In this document: one piece after another, positions 1 to 5,786 of the stretch
How the letters are laid out: each line of letters opens with the position of its first letter
How positions within the stretch are numbered: position 1 is the stretch's first letter
Origin: an uncultured Collinsella sp.
Lineage (GTDB): Bacteria > Actinomycetota > Coriobacteriia > Coriobacteriales > Coriobacteriaceae
Reading direction: 5' to 3'
Assembly: GCA_958446785.1 (NCBI GenBank)
Contig: CAUCXP010000027.1
Coordinates: 1-11,882 of the forward strand
DNA length: 11,882 nt
Made by a program: the position numbers and the translations under genes
The notes under the pieces: model-generated
Databases searched by the model: none
Told to the model about the DNA's origin: nothing
What the model saw: the letters and a program-made list of their open reading frames with translations, nothing else

Positions 1-453
1 CAGTTCGAGCGGCATATAGGTGTACTCGATGACGATGGGCTTCTCGTCGACCTGGCGCACGCGCACGATGTGATAGGCGAAGTCATCCTCGGCCATTCCC
101 AGCTGGGTCGCAACCTCTGCCGGCGGATTGACGATCGAGAAATCGTAGACCACCGAGGTCACCTTTTCCCCGCGGTGCTCATACGAAAAGCCCTGGGCAC
201 GGTCGTTCTTGCCTTGAAAAAACACCTGGCCGGGAAGTCCCGCTGTGTCCTTGACGTAGGTGCCCGATCCGCGCCGGCTGGTAATAAGGCCTTCCTCGGT
301 GATCTGCTCAATCGCTCGTTTGACGGTGATTTTGGAAACGCCATAGAGCTCGCAGAACTCAACGACGGTGGGCAACTTATCGCCCGGTTTGAGTGCGCCG
401 TCCTCGATGCTTCGACGGATATCTGCAGCTATCGCCTCGTATTTGGGAATCAT
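1..453 (-). CDS. GntR-family (HutC/UTRA type) transcriptional regulator, C-terminus beyond the window
   Basis: This is the likely sugar-responsive regulator of the divergent PTS/glycosidase operon. The minus-strand reading gives 151 residues from ATG at 453, preceded by a strong ribosome site (GGGAGG) about 5 nt upstream, and stays open to the window edge. Residues 1-68 are a GntR winged helix-turn-helix: PKYEAIAADIRRSIEDG, then LKPGDKLPTV, the recognition region GVSKITVKRAIEQ, and the wing GLITSRRGSGTYV. From about residue 88 a UTRA-type effector domain begins (GFSYEHRGEKVTS, then VRVRQVDEKPIVIEYTY). HutC-subfamily proteins of about 235-250 residues usually bind phosphosugars or similar small ligands, so about 90 residues should be missing. 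Repression of the divergent operon, relieved by a phosphorylated beta-glucoside or its product, is inference. The family call is firm; the ligand is unknown. Confidence 0.93.
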   Translation of the reverse strand, partial: MIPKYEAIAADIRRSIEDGALKPGDKLPTVVEFCELYGVSKITVKRAIEQITEEGLITSRRGSGTYVKDTAGLPGQVFFQGKNDRAQGFSYEHRGEKVTSVVYDFSIVNPPAEVATQLGMAEDDFAYHIVRVRQVDEKPIVIEYTYMPLEL

Positions 454-489
454 GCAATCCTCCCTTCATATTTGCGTCGATATTTAGAA

Positions 490-495
490 AGTATA
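490..495 (-). promoter_or_regulatory. Candidate -10 box of the gntR gene
   Basis: On the minus strand the hexamer TATACT lies 36 nt before the regulator's start codon, giving a leader of roughly 30 nt. No good -35 hexamer is seen 16-18 nt upstream (CATATG at best), so the promoter may depend on the -10 alone. The box overlaps the near-match to a HutC-type operator at 491-498, which would suit autoregulation. This is pattern-based inference. Confidence 0.4.
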
Positions 496-498
496 CCC
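491..498. promoter_or_regulatory. Candidate GntR/HutC operator half of the divergent region
   Basis: GTATACCC matches 7 of 8 positions of the HutC-subfamily operator pattern GTnTAnAC. It sits inside a wider AAGT-n6-ACTT dyad (489-502). It overlaps the gntR -10 box. The match is short and could be chance; its position is what makes it attractive. Confidence 0.3.
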
Positions 499-519
499 AC
501 TTAAAAAGCATCCATATGG

Positions 520-531
520 CTTTCATGAAAG
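520..531. promoter_or_regulatory. Perfect 12-bp palindrome, candidate operator
   Basis: CTTTCATGAAAG is a perfect palindrome, directly preceded by the 8-bp palindrome CCATATGG (512-519). Both lie between the candidate gntR promoter and the glycosidase promoter, where a regulator controlling both directions would bind. I cannot match it to a named consensus, so ownership by the adjacent GntR protein is inference. Confidence 0.4.
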
Positions 532-561
532 AAGTTCGATAAAGAAAAATGAAAAAGACGC

Positions 562-589
562 TTTACATAGAAAATTAGAGCGCTATAGT
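562..589 (+). promoter_or_regulatory. Candidate promoter of the glycosidase/PTS operon
   Basis: TTTACA (562-567) and TATAGT (584-589) are separated by 16 bp, a reasonable sigma70-type promoter in a locally AT-rich stretch. Transcription would start near 596, leaving an unusually long leader of about 160 nt before the glycosidase ATG. That leader contains the palindromic element at 631-721. Confidence 0.5.
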
Positions 590-630
590 TACAGACAACA
601 AGCGAGATGCATTGGCGTTTCCTTGTACTG

Positions 631-721
631 TTTGGGGACGGTTTTGTTTTGGCGGGTTGGATATCGGTATGGCCGGTGCGCGCCCGCGCCGGATAACCTG
701 CCAAAACAAACCCGTCTCCAA
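631..721. repeat. REP/MITE-like palindromic element A, in the glycosidase leader
   Basis: The arms 632-658 (TTGGGGACGGTTTTG, then TTTTGGCGGGTT) and 695-721 (AACCTGCCAAAACAAACC, then CGTCTCCAA) are inverted repeats matching at 24 of 27 positions; two of the three mismatches would be G-U pairs in RNA. Inside the loop is a second hairpin, CCGGTGCG (673-680) with CGCGCCGG (685-692). The right arm recurs at 4574-4597 with 22 of 24 identical bases, so this is a dispersed repeat rather than a leader-specific structure. No T-run follows, so it is not an ordinary terminator. The GGGGAC-cored ends recall REP elements mobilised by Y1 (RAYT) transposases; no such transposase is in the window. Confidence 0.8.
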
Positions 722-755
722 CCGGAAGCTCTAAGACACGAAAGCGAGGACTTTG

Positions 756-2156
756 ATGGCACAGTATCAGCTGCCCCGTGACTTCTTCTTTGGCGCCGCT
801 ATGTCCGGCCCGCAGACTGAGGGTCAGTGGAACCAGGGAGGCAAGCTCGAGAACCTGTGGGACACCTGGTCCATCCAGGATCTGGGTTCGTTCTACAACT
901 GCGTTGGCTCTTATGCCGGCAATGACTTTATGGCCAAGTACCAGGAAGACCTTCGCATTTTGAAGGAATTGGGCCTGGATACCTATCGCACTTCCATCCA
1001 GTGGAGCCGTCTGCTCGATGCCGACGGCAACCTGAACGAGGAGGGCGCCGCGTGGTATCACGAGCTGTTCCGCGCCTCTCGCGAGGCCGGCCTGGAGCCG
1101 TTTGTCAACTTGTACCACTTTGACATGCCCACCTACCTCTTTAACCGCGGCGGCTGGGAGAGCCGTGAGGTCGTCGAGGCTTACGCGCATTACGCCGACG
1201 TCGCCTTCCACGAGTTTGGCCAGGAGATTAAGTACTGGTTCACCTTTAACGAGCCCATCGTCGAGCCCGAGCAGCGCTATCAGGAGGGCGTGTGGTTCCC
1301 GCAGCTCCACGACTTCAACCGCGCCCGCACCGTGCAGTATCACATTTCGCTGGCGCATGCGCTGGCCGTGGCCAACTATCGCAAGGCCTATGACGAGGGC
1401 GCTATTCGCGCCGATGCCAAAATCGGCATGATCAACTGCTTTACCCCGGTCTATACCAAGGAGAACCCCAACGAGGCAGACCTCGAGGCCGTGCGTATGA
1501 CCAGCGGCATCAACAACCGCTGGTGGCTTGACCTCATTACCAAGGGCGAGCTTCCTGCCGACGTGCTCGACAGCCTGGCCGAGGGCGGCGTTAAGCTCCC
1601 GTTCCGTGCCGGCGACCAAGAGATTCTCAAGCAGGGTGTTGTTGACTGGCTCGGCTGCAACTACTACCACCCCACGCGCGTTCAAGCGCCGGCGAGCAAG
1701 GTCGACCAGTACGGCCTGCCGCACTTTGCCGACGAGTACGTATGGCCCGACGCCGTTATGAACGAGAGCCGCGGCTGGGAGATCTACCCGCAGGGCCTCT
1801 ACGACTTTGGCATGGACTGCGCCAAGAACTACCCCGATCTTGAGTGGTTCGTTTCCGAGAACGGCATCGGCATCATGGACGAATACAAGAACCGTGACGC
1901 CGAAGGAACCATCCAGGACGACTACCGCGTCGACTTTGTACGCCAGCACCTGGAGTGGGTGGCCAAGGCCATCGACGAGGGCGCCAAGTGCCGCGGATAC
2001 CATTATTGGGCTGTCATCGATAACTGGTCTTGGGCCAATGCCTTTAAGAACCGTTACGGTTTTGTCGAGGTCGACCTTATGGACGGCTACAAGCGCCGTC
2101 TTAAGAAGTCGGCGGCCTGGCTCAAACAGGTCGCCACGACCCATGTGGTTGATTAG
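756..2156 (+). CDS. Glycoside hydrolase family 1, probable 6-phospho-beta-glucosidase
   Basis: Likely cytoplasmic enzyme that hydrolyses the phosphorylated beta-glucoside delivered by the adjacent PTS to sugar-6-phosphate plus free sugar or aglycone. The 466 residues fit GH1. Visible motifs are the N-terminal FFFGAAMSGPQTEG (10-23), YHFDMP (120-125), the acid/base motif TFNEP with Glu166, CNYYHP (301-306), the nucleophile motif SENG with Glu368, and the C-terminal NWSWANAF. Phospho-glycosidases such as LacG bind phosphate through a Ser-x6-Lys-x-Tyr pattern; here Ser425 and Tyr434 align, but the Lys position is Asn432 (KNRYGF). ATG 756 is chosen over an in-frame TTG at 753 because GAGGA lies 5 nt upstream of it. 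First gene of the operon, 120 nt before EIIC. GH1 is firm; phospho-substrate specificity rests mostly on context. Confidence 0.93.
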   Translation: MAQYQLPRDFFFGAAMSGPQTEGQWNQGGKLENLWDTWSIQDLGSFYNCVGSYAGNDFMAKYQEDLRILKELGLDTYRTSIQWSRLLDADGNLNEEGAAWYHELFRASREAGLEPFVNLYHFDMPTYLFNRGGWESREVVEAYAHYADVAFHEFGQEIKYWFTFNEPIVEPEQRYQEGVWFPQLHDFNRARTVQYHISLAHALAVANYRKAYDEGAIRADAKIGMINCFTPVYTKENPNEADLEAVRMTSGINNRWWLDLITKGELPADVLDSLAEGGVKLPFRAGDQEILKQGVVDWLGCNYYHPTRVQAPASKVDQYGLPHFADEYVWPDAVMNESRGWEIYPQGLYDFGMDCAKNYPDLEWFVSENGIGIMDEYKNRDAEGTIQDDYRVDFVRQHLEWVAKAIDEGAKCRGYHYWAVIDNWSWANAFKNRYGFVEVDLMDGYKRRLKKSAAWLKQVATTHVVD

Positions 2157-2276
2157 CGACCGGGCGAACGCCCAGACCACGCGCCGCCGCGCGCAACACA
2201 TGGCACATCTGGTGGCAGAGGGCGACAGGCCACCGTGCGCATAGGAAAAGGCCGGATTTGATAGTTAGGAGCAATC

Positions 2277-3620
2277 ATGGCCAGTGACAACGGAAAGAGC
2301 TTCCTCGACAAGTTTGCCGAGGTCTCTGCGAAGGTGGGAAACCAGGTTCACCTGCGTTCCCTGCGCGACGCCTTCGCGACCATCACGCCGCTCTATATCC
2401 TTGCGGGTATCGCGGTTCTTATCAACAACGTCGTGTTTCCCCTGTTCCCGCTCGATGCGGCGGGCCTTGCCAACCTTCAGACGTGGGGTTCGGCAATTAC
2501 GCTGGGCACCCTCAACGTCTCTGCCATTATCTTGGCCGGATTGATTGGCTACAGCCTCGCTAAGAACAAGCGTTTCGATAACCCGCTCGCTTGCGTGGTC
2601 GTCGCCATCTCTGCTTTCGTCATCATGATGCCGCAGCAGATCACCGCCACGCTTGCCGCCACGAGCCCGCTGCTCACCGACAAGATCACCTCCGCCGAGG
2701 TCACGGGCGCCCTTTCGACTGCCAACACCGGCACCAACGGTCTGTTCTCGGCTATTATCATCGCCCTGCTTTCCGTCTCGCTCTTCATCAAGATTTCTGG
2801 CGTCGAGAAGCTCAAGGTTAAGCTGGGCGAGGGTGTGCCTCCCGCGGTCTCCAACTCCTTCAACGTCATGATCCCGATGCTGCTCAACCTCGCGATCTTC
2901 GCTCTTGCCGCAGCCCTGCTCGCCGTGTGCGCCGGCACCGATCTGTGCGCCATCATCTCCACGTGCATCTCCAACCCGCTCAAGAGCATCATGAACGCCG
3001 GTCCGTGGGCTGTTATCCTCATCTACACCCTTGCCAACCTGCTGTTCTGCGTCGGTATTCACCAGTCCACCATCTCTGGCGCTACCGTCGAGCCGATCCT
3101 GACCATGCTCATCGTCGACAACATGGCTACCTTTGCCGCCGGTGGCACCATCCAGCCCGATCACTACATGAACATGCAGATCGTTAACAGCTTCGCCCTC
3201 ATCGGCGGCTCGGGCTGCACCCTCATGCTTCTGCTCGACACGCTCCTGTTCTCCAAGAACAAGGCTTCCGAGACCGTTTCCAAGATGGCTATCCTGCCTG
3301 GTCTGTTCAACATCAACGAGCCGGTTATCTACGGTTACCCCATCGTGTACAACCTGCCGCTCATGATCCCGTTTGTCCTCCTTCCCGATCTGTTCATCGG
3401 CATCACCTATGGCCTTACCTGCGCAGGCATCATCAGCCCCTGCATCGCCCAGGTGCCTTGGACCATGCCTCCCGTCATCAATGCCCTGCTCGCTACGGGC
3501 TTTGACTGGCGCGCCGGCGTGTGGCAGGCTCTCGAGATTGTCATTGGCATGGTCGTCTACCTGCCCTTTATGAAGATTTCCGAGAAGGCAATCGCCAAGC
3601 AGGAGGCTCTCGCCGAGTAG
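2277..3620 (+). CDS. PTS lactose/cellobiose-family permease, EIIC component
   Basis: Membrane channel of the sugar phosphotransferase system: it binds the beta-disaccharide outside and presents it for phosphorylation by the separate EIIB. The 447 residues are strongly hydrophobic with about ten membrane segments and match the CelB/ChbC family in length. Expected functional sites are present: GIHQ with His262, and the loop INEPVIYGYPIVYN with Glu348, corresponding to the conserved His and NEP Glu of ChbC. Another conserved-looking stretch is ALIGGSGCTLMLLLDTLLFS (307-326). ATG 2277 follows AGGAG at a 5-nt spacing. The 120-nt gap after the glycosidase contains only small GC hairpins (for example 2162-2173, and 2211-2216 with 2229-2234) and no clear promoter. 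Substrate (cellobiose, another beta-glucoside, lactose) cannot be fixed from sequence. Confidence 0.95.
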   Translation: MASDNGKSFLDKFAEVSAKVGNQVHLRSLRDAFATITPLYILAGIAVLINNVVFPLFPLDAAGLANLQTWGSAITLGTLNVSAIILAGLIGYSLAKNKRFDNPLACVVVAISAFVIMMPQQITATLAATSPLLTDKITSAEVTGALSTANTGTNGLFSAIIIALLSVSLFIKISGVEKLKVKLGEGVPPAVSNSFNVMIPMLLNLAIFALAAALLAVCAGTDLCAIISTCISNPLKSIMNAGPWAVILIYTLANLLFCVGIHQSTISGATVEPILTMLIVDNMATFAAGGTIQPDHYMNMQIVNSFALIGGSGCTLMLLLDTLLFSKNKASETVSKMAILPGLFNINEPVIYGYPIVYNLPLMIPFVLLPDLFIGITYGLTCAGIISPCIAQVPWTMPPVINALLATGFDWRAGVWQALEIVIGMVVYLPFMKISEKAIAKQEALAE

Positions 3621-3648
3621 AACGCCTAACGTTCGTCCCTTTCACCTT

Positions 3649-3681
3649 TGCGGGCGCCGGTACGCGGTGCCGGTGCCCGCA
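3649..3681 (+). other. Stable hairpin between EIIC and EIIB, without T-run
   Basis: TGCGGGCGCCGG (3649-3660) pairs with CCGGTGCCCGCA (3670-3681) over 12 bp with one G-U pair and a 9-nt loop. It lies 28 nt after the EIIC stop in a 160-nt gap. No U-run follows, so termination would be inefficient. A 3'-end stabiliser or processing site that sets the EIIC to EIIB/EIIA ratio is the more likely role (inference). Confidence 0.6.
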
Positions 3682-3780
3682 GCTCTCTCCCTTGCGTAAA
3701 GATGCAGGGGGTGGGAACAATAGCTGCAAAGAATGAAACCAGTCGTCGTCTGCGCGCCGCGCAGTTATAAGGAGGAAACC

Positions 3781-4083
3781 ATGAAGAAGATCATGCTCTG
3801 CTGCAATGCCGGTATGTCCACGAGCCTGCTGGTCCAGAAGATGCAGGCCGAGGTTGCAAACCGTGGTCTGGATATCGAGATTGAGGCTCGTCCCATGAAC
3901 GAGGCCCACGATCACCTGGACGAGTGCGACATGTTGCTGCTTGGCCCGCAGTTCGGCTACACCAAGGGCGATTTTGAAAAGGAGGCCGCTGGCCGCTTCC
4001 CGGTCGAGGTCATCAACATGGTCGACTACGGCCGCATGAACGCTGCCGGCATCATCGACCACTGCGTCAGCGTGATGGGCTAG
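3781..4083 (+). CDS. PTS lactose/cellobiose-family EIIB component
   Basis: Small cytoplasmic phosphocarrier that takes phosphate from EIIA and passes it to the sugar on EIIC. The 100 residues match the usual EIIB-cellobiose size. The phosphocysteine loop is at the N-terminus, MKKIMLCCNAGMSTSLLV; by alignment with the CSAGMSTS motif of E. coli ChbB, Cys8 is the phosphorylated residue and Cys7 an extra neighbour. MLLLGPQFGY (about 57-66) is the conserved second half. ATG 3781 is chosen because AAGGAGG lies 5 nt upstream; an in-frame ATG at 3733 would add an unrelated 16-residue leader. The stop is directly followed by the EIIA gene. Confidence 0.95.
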   Translation: MKKIMLCCNAGMSTSLLVQKMQAEVANRGLDIEIEARPMNEAHDHLDECDMLLLGPQFGYTKGDFEKEAAGRFPVEVINMVDYGRMNAAGIIDHCVSVMG

Positions 4084-4092
4084 GTGCGGCAT

Positions 4093-4425
4093 ATGGAGGA
4101 TATGAACGAGTTGCAGATGACCTGCTTCGAGATCATCAGCTACGTCGGTACCGCCAAGAGCATGTACATCAATGCCGTGCAAAAGGCCAAGGAGGGCGAT
4201 TTTGACGCCGCCGAGGAGCTTATCAAGCAGGGCGACGAGGCCTATAACGGTGGCCACGATGTCCATATGGGGCTCCTTAAAAAGGAGGCTAACGGCGAGC
4301 GTAACGGCGAGGCCCCGCTGATTCTGCTGCATGCCGAGGACCAGATGGCCGGCACCGAGACCATGCGCGTCATGGCTACGGAGCTCATCGAGGTCCACAA
4401 GCAGCTGCAGGCACTGAAAGCCTAG
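4093..4425 (+). CDS. PTS lactose/cellobiose-family EIIA component
   Basis: Cytoplasmic phosphocarrier accepting phosphate from HPr and donating it to EIIB. The 110 residues fit the all-helical, trimeric EIIA-Lac family. The active histidine is His80 in PLILLHAEDQM, equivalent to the LLVHAQDH motif of ChbA; Asp83 corresponds to the conserved metal-binding aspartate. GDFDAAEELIKQGDEAYNGG (36-54 region) is typical of the first two helices. Start choice is uncertain: ATG 4093 is preferred (weak AGGTG upstream), but GTG 4084, directly after the EIIB stop, is in frame and would suit translational coupling; ATG 4102 has GGAGGA too close. Last gene of the operon, followed 58 nt later by a terminator. 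Confidence 0.94.
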   Translation: MEDMNELQMTCFEIISYVGTAKSMYINAVQKAKEGDFDAAEELIKQGDEAYNGGHDVHMGLLKKEANGERNGEAPLILLHAEDQMAGTETMRVMATELIEVHKQLQALKA

Positions 4426-4483
4426 CTGGCGTTATCGCCGAGATGGACCGTGCAGTCCAATAGACAACAGAGTCCCTTTGACG

Positions 4484-4521
4484 GGCACCGGGAGTCTCCG
4501 CCTCCCGGTGCCTTTATTTTT
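4484..4521 (+). terminator. Intrinsic terminator of the PTS operon
   Basis: GGCACCGGGAG (4484-4494) and CTCCCGGTGCC (4502-4512) form a perfect 11-bp stem with a 7-nt loop, followed by TTTATTTTT (4513-4521). It ends the EIIA transcript and separates the downstream kinase from the operon. Confidence 0.93.
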
Positions 4522-4613
4522 GGGGATGGTCTTGCGCGGTCTGTTGAGCGGCCAATTGCGTTTCCCCAGATAAAACCTGCCAAAACAAACCTGTCCCTTT
4601 TTGGTAGGTTTTT
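4519..4613. repeat. Degenerate copy of palindromic element (B) with terminator-like hairpin
   Basis: TTTGGGGATGGTCTTG (4519-4534) matches the left end of element A at 14 of 16 bases, and 4574-4597 (starting AACCTGCCAAAACAAACC) matches its right arm at 22 of 24. The middle has diverged, so the two original arms now pair poorly. A new hairpin exists instead: AAAACCTGCCAAAA (4572-4585) with TTTTGGTAGGTTTT (4599-4612), one G-U pair, 13-nt loop, ending in a T-run. The element overlaps the T-tract of the PTS terminator and could act as a second terminator or insulator. Confidence 0.7.
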
Positions 4614-4626
4614 GCCTTGGGAGCGG

Positions 4627-4635
4627 TACCATACT
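4627..4635 (+). promoter_or_regulatory. Candidate -10 region of the sugar kinase gene
   Basis: TACCATACT lies 32 nt before the kinase GTG start and resembles the TACCAT box before ppaC. No convincing -35 is visible. The preceding terminator implies that the kinase needs a promoter here. Confidence 0.3.
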
Positions 4636-4666
4636 GGCAATGTTTAAACGAGAAAGGTGGGCTCCC

Positions 4667-5620
4667 GTGGAACCTAAGCAGTACTACATCGGCATTGACG
4701 TCGGCGGCACTTCGGTTAAGGAGGGCCTGTTCGACGAGGACGGCAACCTGCTTGCCAAGGCCAGCGTGCCCACGCCTCCCATCGTTGACGCTGCGGGCTT
4801 TGCCGCGGTGACCGAGGCCATTGACCAAGTGGTTGCCAAGGCGCAGATTCCGCGTGCCTTTGTGGCGGGCATTGGCCTGGCTGTTCCGTGCCCTATCCCG
4901 GCGTCGGGCGATGCCAAGGTCAAGGCCAACATTGCCATTAACCTGCCCGAGCTTAAGATCGCCATCCAGGAGCACTGCCCCGACGCGGTCGTTAAGTACG
5001 AGAACGATGCCAACGCCGCTGCCATGGGCGAGGCCTGGCTCGGCTCTGCCAAGGGCGTGCAGAACGTCGTGATGGTCACCATCGGTACCGGCGTGGGCGG
5101 CGGCGTTATCGTTAACGGCGACGTGGTGTCGGGCGTTGTGGGTGCCGGCGGCGAGATTGGCCACATGTGCCTGAACCCGGCTGAGGAGCGCACCTGCGGC
5201 TGCGGCGGCCATGGCCACCTGGAGCAGTATTCCAGCGCTACCGGCGTGGTGAGCAACTATCTTGCCGAGTGCGAGAAGGCGGGCGTCGACCCCATCGAGC
5301 TCACCGGCCCCTCCGATTCCAAGGACGTGTTCCAGGCCTGTCGCGAGGGTGACAAGCTCGCGCTAGCCGCGGCCGATACCATGGCCGACTATCTCGGCCG
5401 CGCTCTGGCGCTTATCGCCAACGTGGTCGACCCCGAGATGTTCCTGATCGGCGGCGGCGCATCCGCCTCGGCCGATGTCTACCTCGACAAGGTCCGCGAG
5501 CACTTTAAGCAGTACGCGCTTTCTGCCTCGCGCGAGACGCCCATTAAGGTCGCCTCGCTCGGCAACGACGCCGGCATCATCGGTGCCGCCTACGTAGCCC
5601 TGCGCGCCGCCGGCAAATAG
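4667..5620 (+). CDS. glk: ROK-family sugar kinase, probable glucokinase
   Basis: Phosphorylates a free hexose, most likely glucose, with ATP in the cytoplasm. The 317 residues show the ROK fold: phosphate-1 loop GIDVGGTSVKEG (9-20), catalytic base Asp114 in YENDANAAAMGE, phosphate-2 loop TIGTGVGGGV, and the ROK signature from VVGAGGEIGHMCLNP to CGCGGHGHLEQYSS. The zinc site usually has His and three Cys (CxCGxxGC); here His166, Cys177 and Cys179 are present but the last Cys is His184, which may still bind zinc. GTG 4667 is chosen over ATG 4640 because AAAGGTGG lies 6 nt upstream of it. It follows the PTS operon but is separated by a terminator. Glucose left by the GH1 enzyme is the natural substrate in context; N-acetylhexosamine or mannose kinase activity cannot be excluded. 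Confidence 0.9.
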   Translation: MEPKQYYIGIDVGGTSVKEGLFDEDGNLLAKASVPTPPIVDAAGFAAVTEAIDQVVAKAQIPRAFVAGIGLAVPCPIPASGDAKVKANIAINLPELKIAIQEHCPDAVVKYENDANAAAMGEAWLGSAKGVQNVVMVTIGTGVGGGVIVNGDVVSGVVGAGGEIGHMCLNPAEERTCGCGGHGHLEQYSSATGVVSNYLAECEKAGVDPIELTGPSDSKDVFQACREGDKLALAAADTMADYLGRALALIANVVDPEMFLIGGGASASADVYLDKVREHFKQYALSASRETPIKVASLGNDAGIIGAAYVALRAAGK

Positions 5621-5621
5621 C

Positions 5622-5652
5622 TAGTGCAAGGAGGCCAGGTTACTTTGCACTA
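5622..5652. repeat. 8-bp inverted repeat just after the kinase stop codon
   Basis: TAGTGCAA (5622-5629) and TTGCACTA (5645-5652) are perfect inverted repeats around 15 nt. No T-run follows, so termination by this stem is doubtful; a 3'-end hairpin or a protein-binding site are alternatives. Confidence 0.5.
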
Positions 5653-5739
5653 ACATGGTGCGAAAGGGATAGACTTTGCTCCAACGCCTGCTCCAAATTG
5701 TGCCGCGTCCCTTCCGTGCCCAAGGGTTCGCCGCCAGCG

Positions 5740-5748
5740 TGCTACCAT
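5740..5748 (+). promoter_or_regulatory. Candidate extended -10 promoter of ppaC
   Basis: TGCTACCAT fits an extended -10 element (TG-n-TACCAT) 38 nt before the start codon. No clear -35 is present, as is common for extended -10 promoters. Start of transcription would fall near 5755. Confidence 0.45.
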
Positions 5749-5786
5749 AGCTACGTCCAAGTACACATATCAAGTGGAGGATATCC

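Noticed and set aside
70-504. 144-codon plus-strand frame at the left edge
   Set aside because: It lies opposite the GntR reading, which has clear winged-helix and UTRA motifs and a strong ribosome site; this frame has neither.
631-721. BglG/LicT-type RAT antiterminator or riboswitch in the glycosidase leader
   Set aside because: No PRD antiterminator gene is adjacent, no terminator T-run follows the hairpin, and the arms recur elsewhere in the window, so a dispersed repeat is the simpler explanation.
501-2201. Long open frame (566 codons) on the minus strand opposite the glycosidase
   Set aside because: It mirrors the codon phase of a high-GC gene with strong third-position bias; the product is a Val/Leu/Ala-rich string without family motifs, and the plus-strand GH1 assignment is certain.
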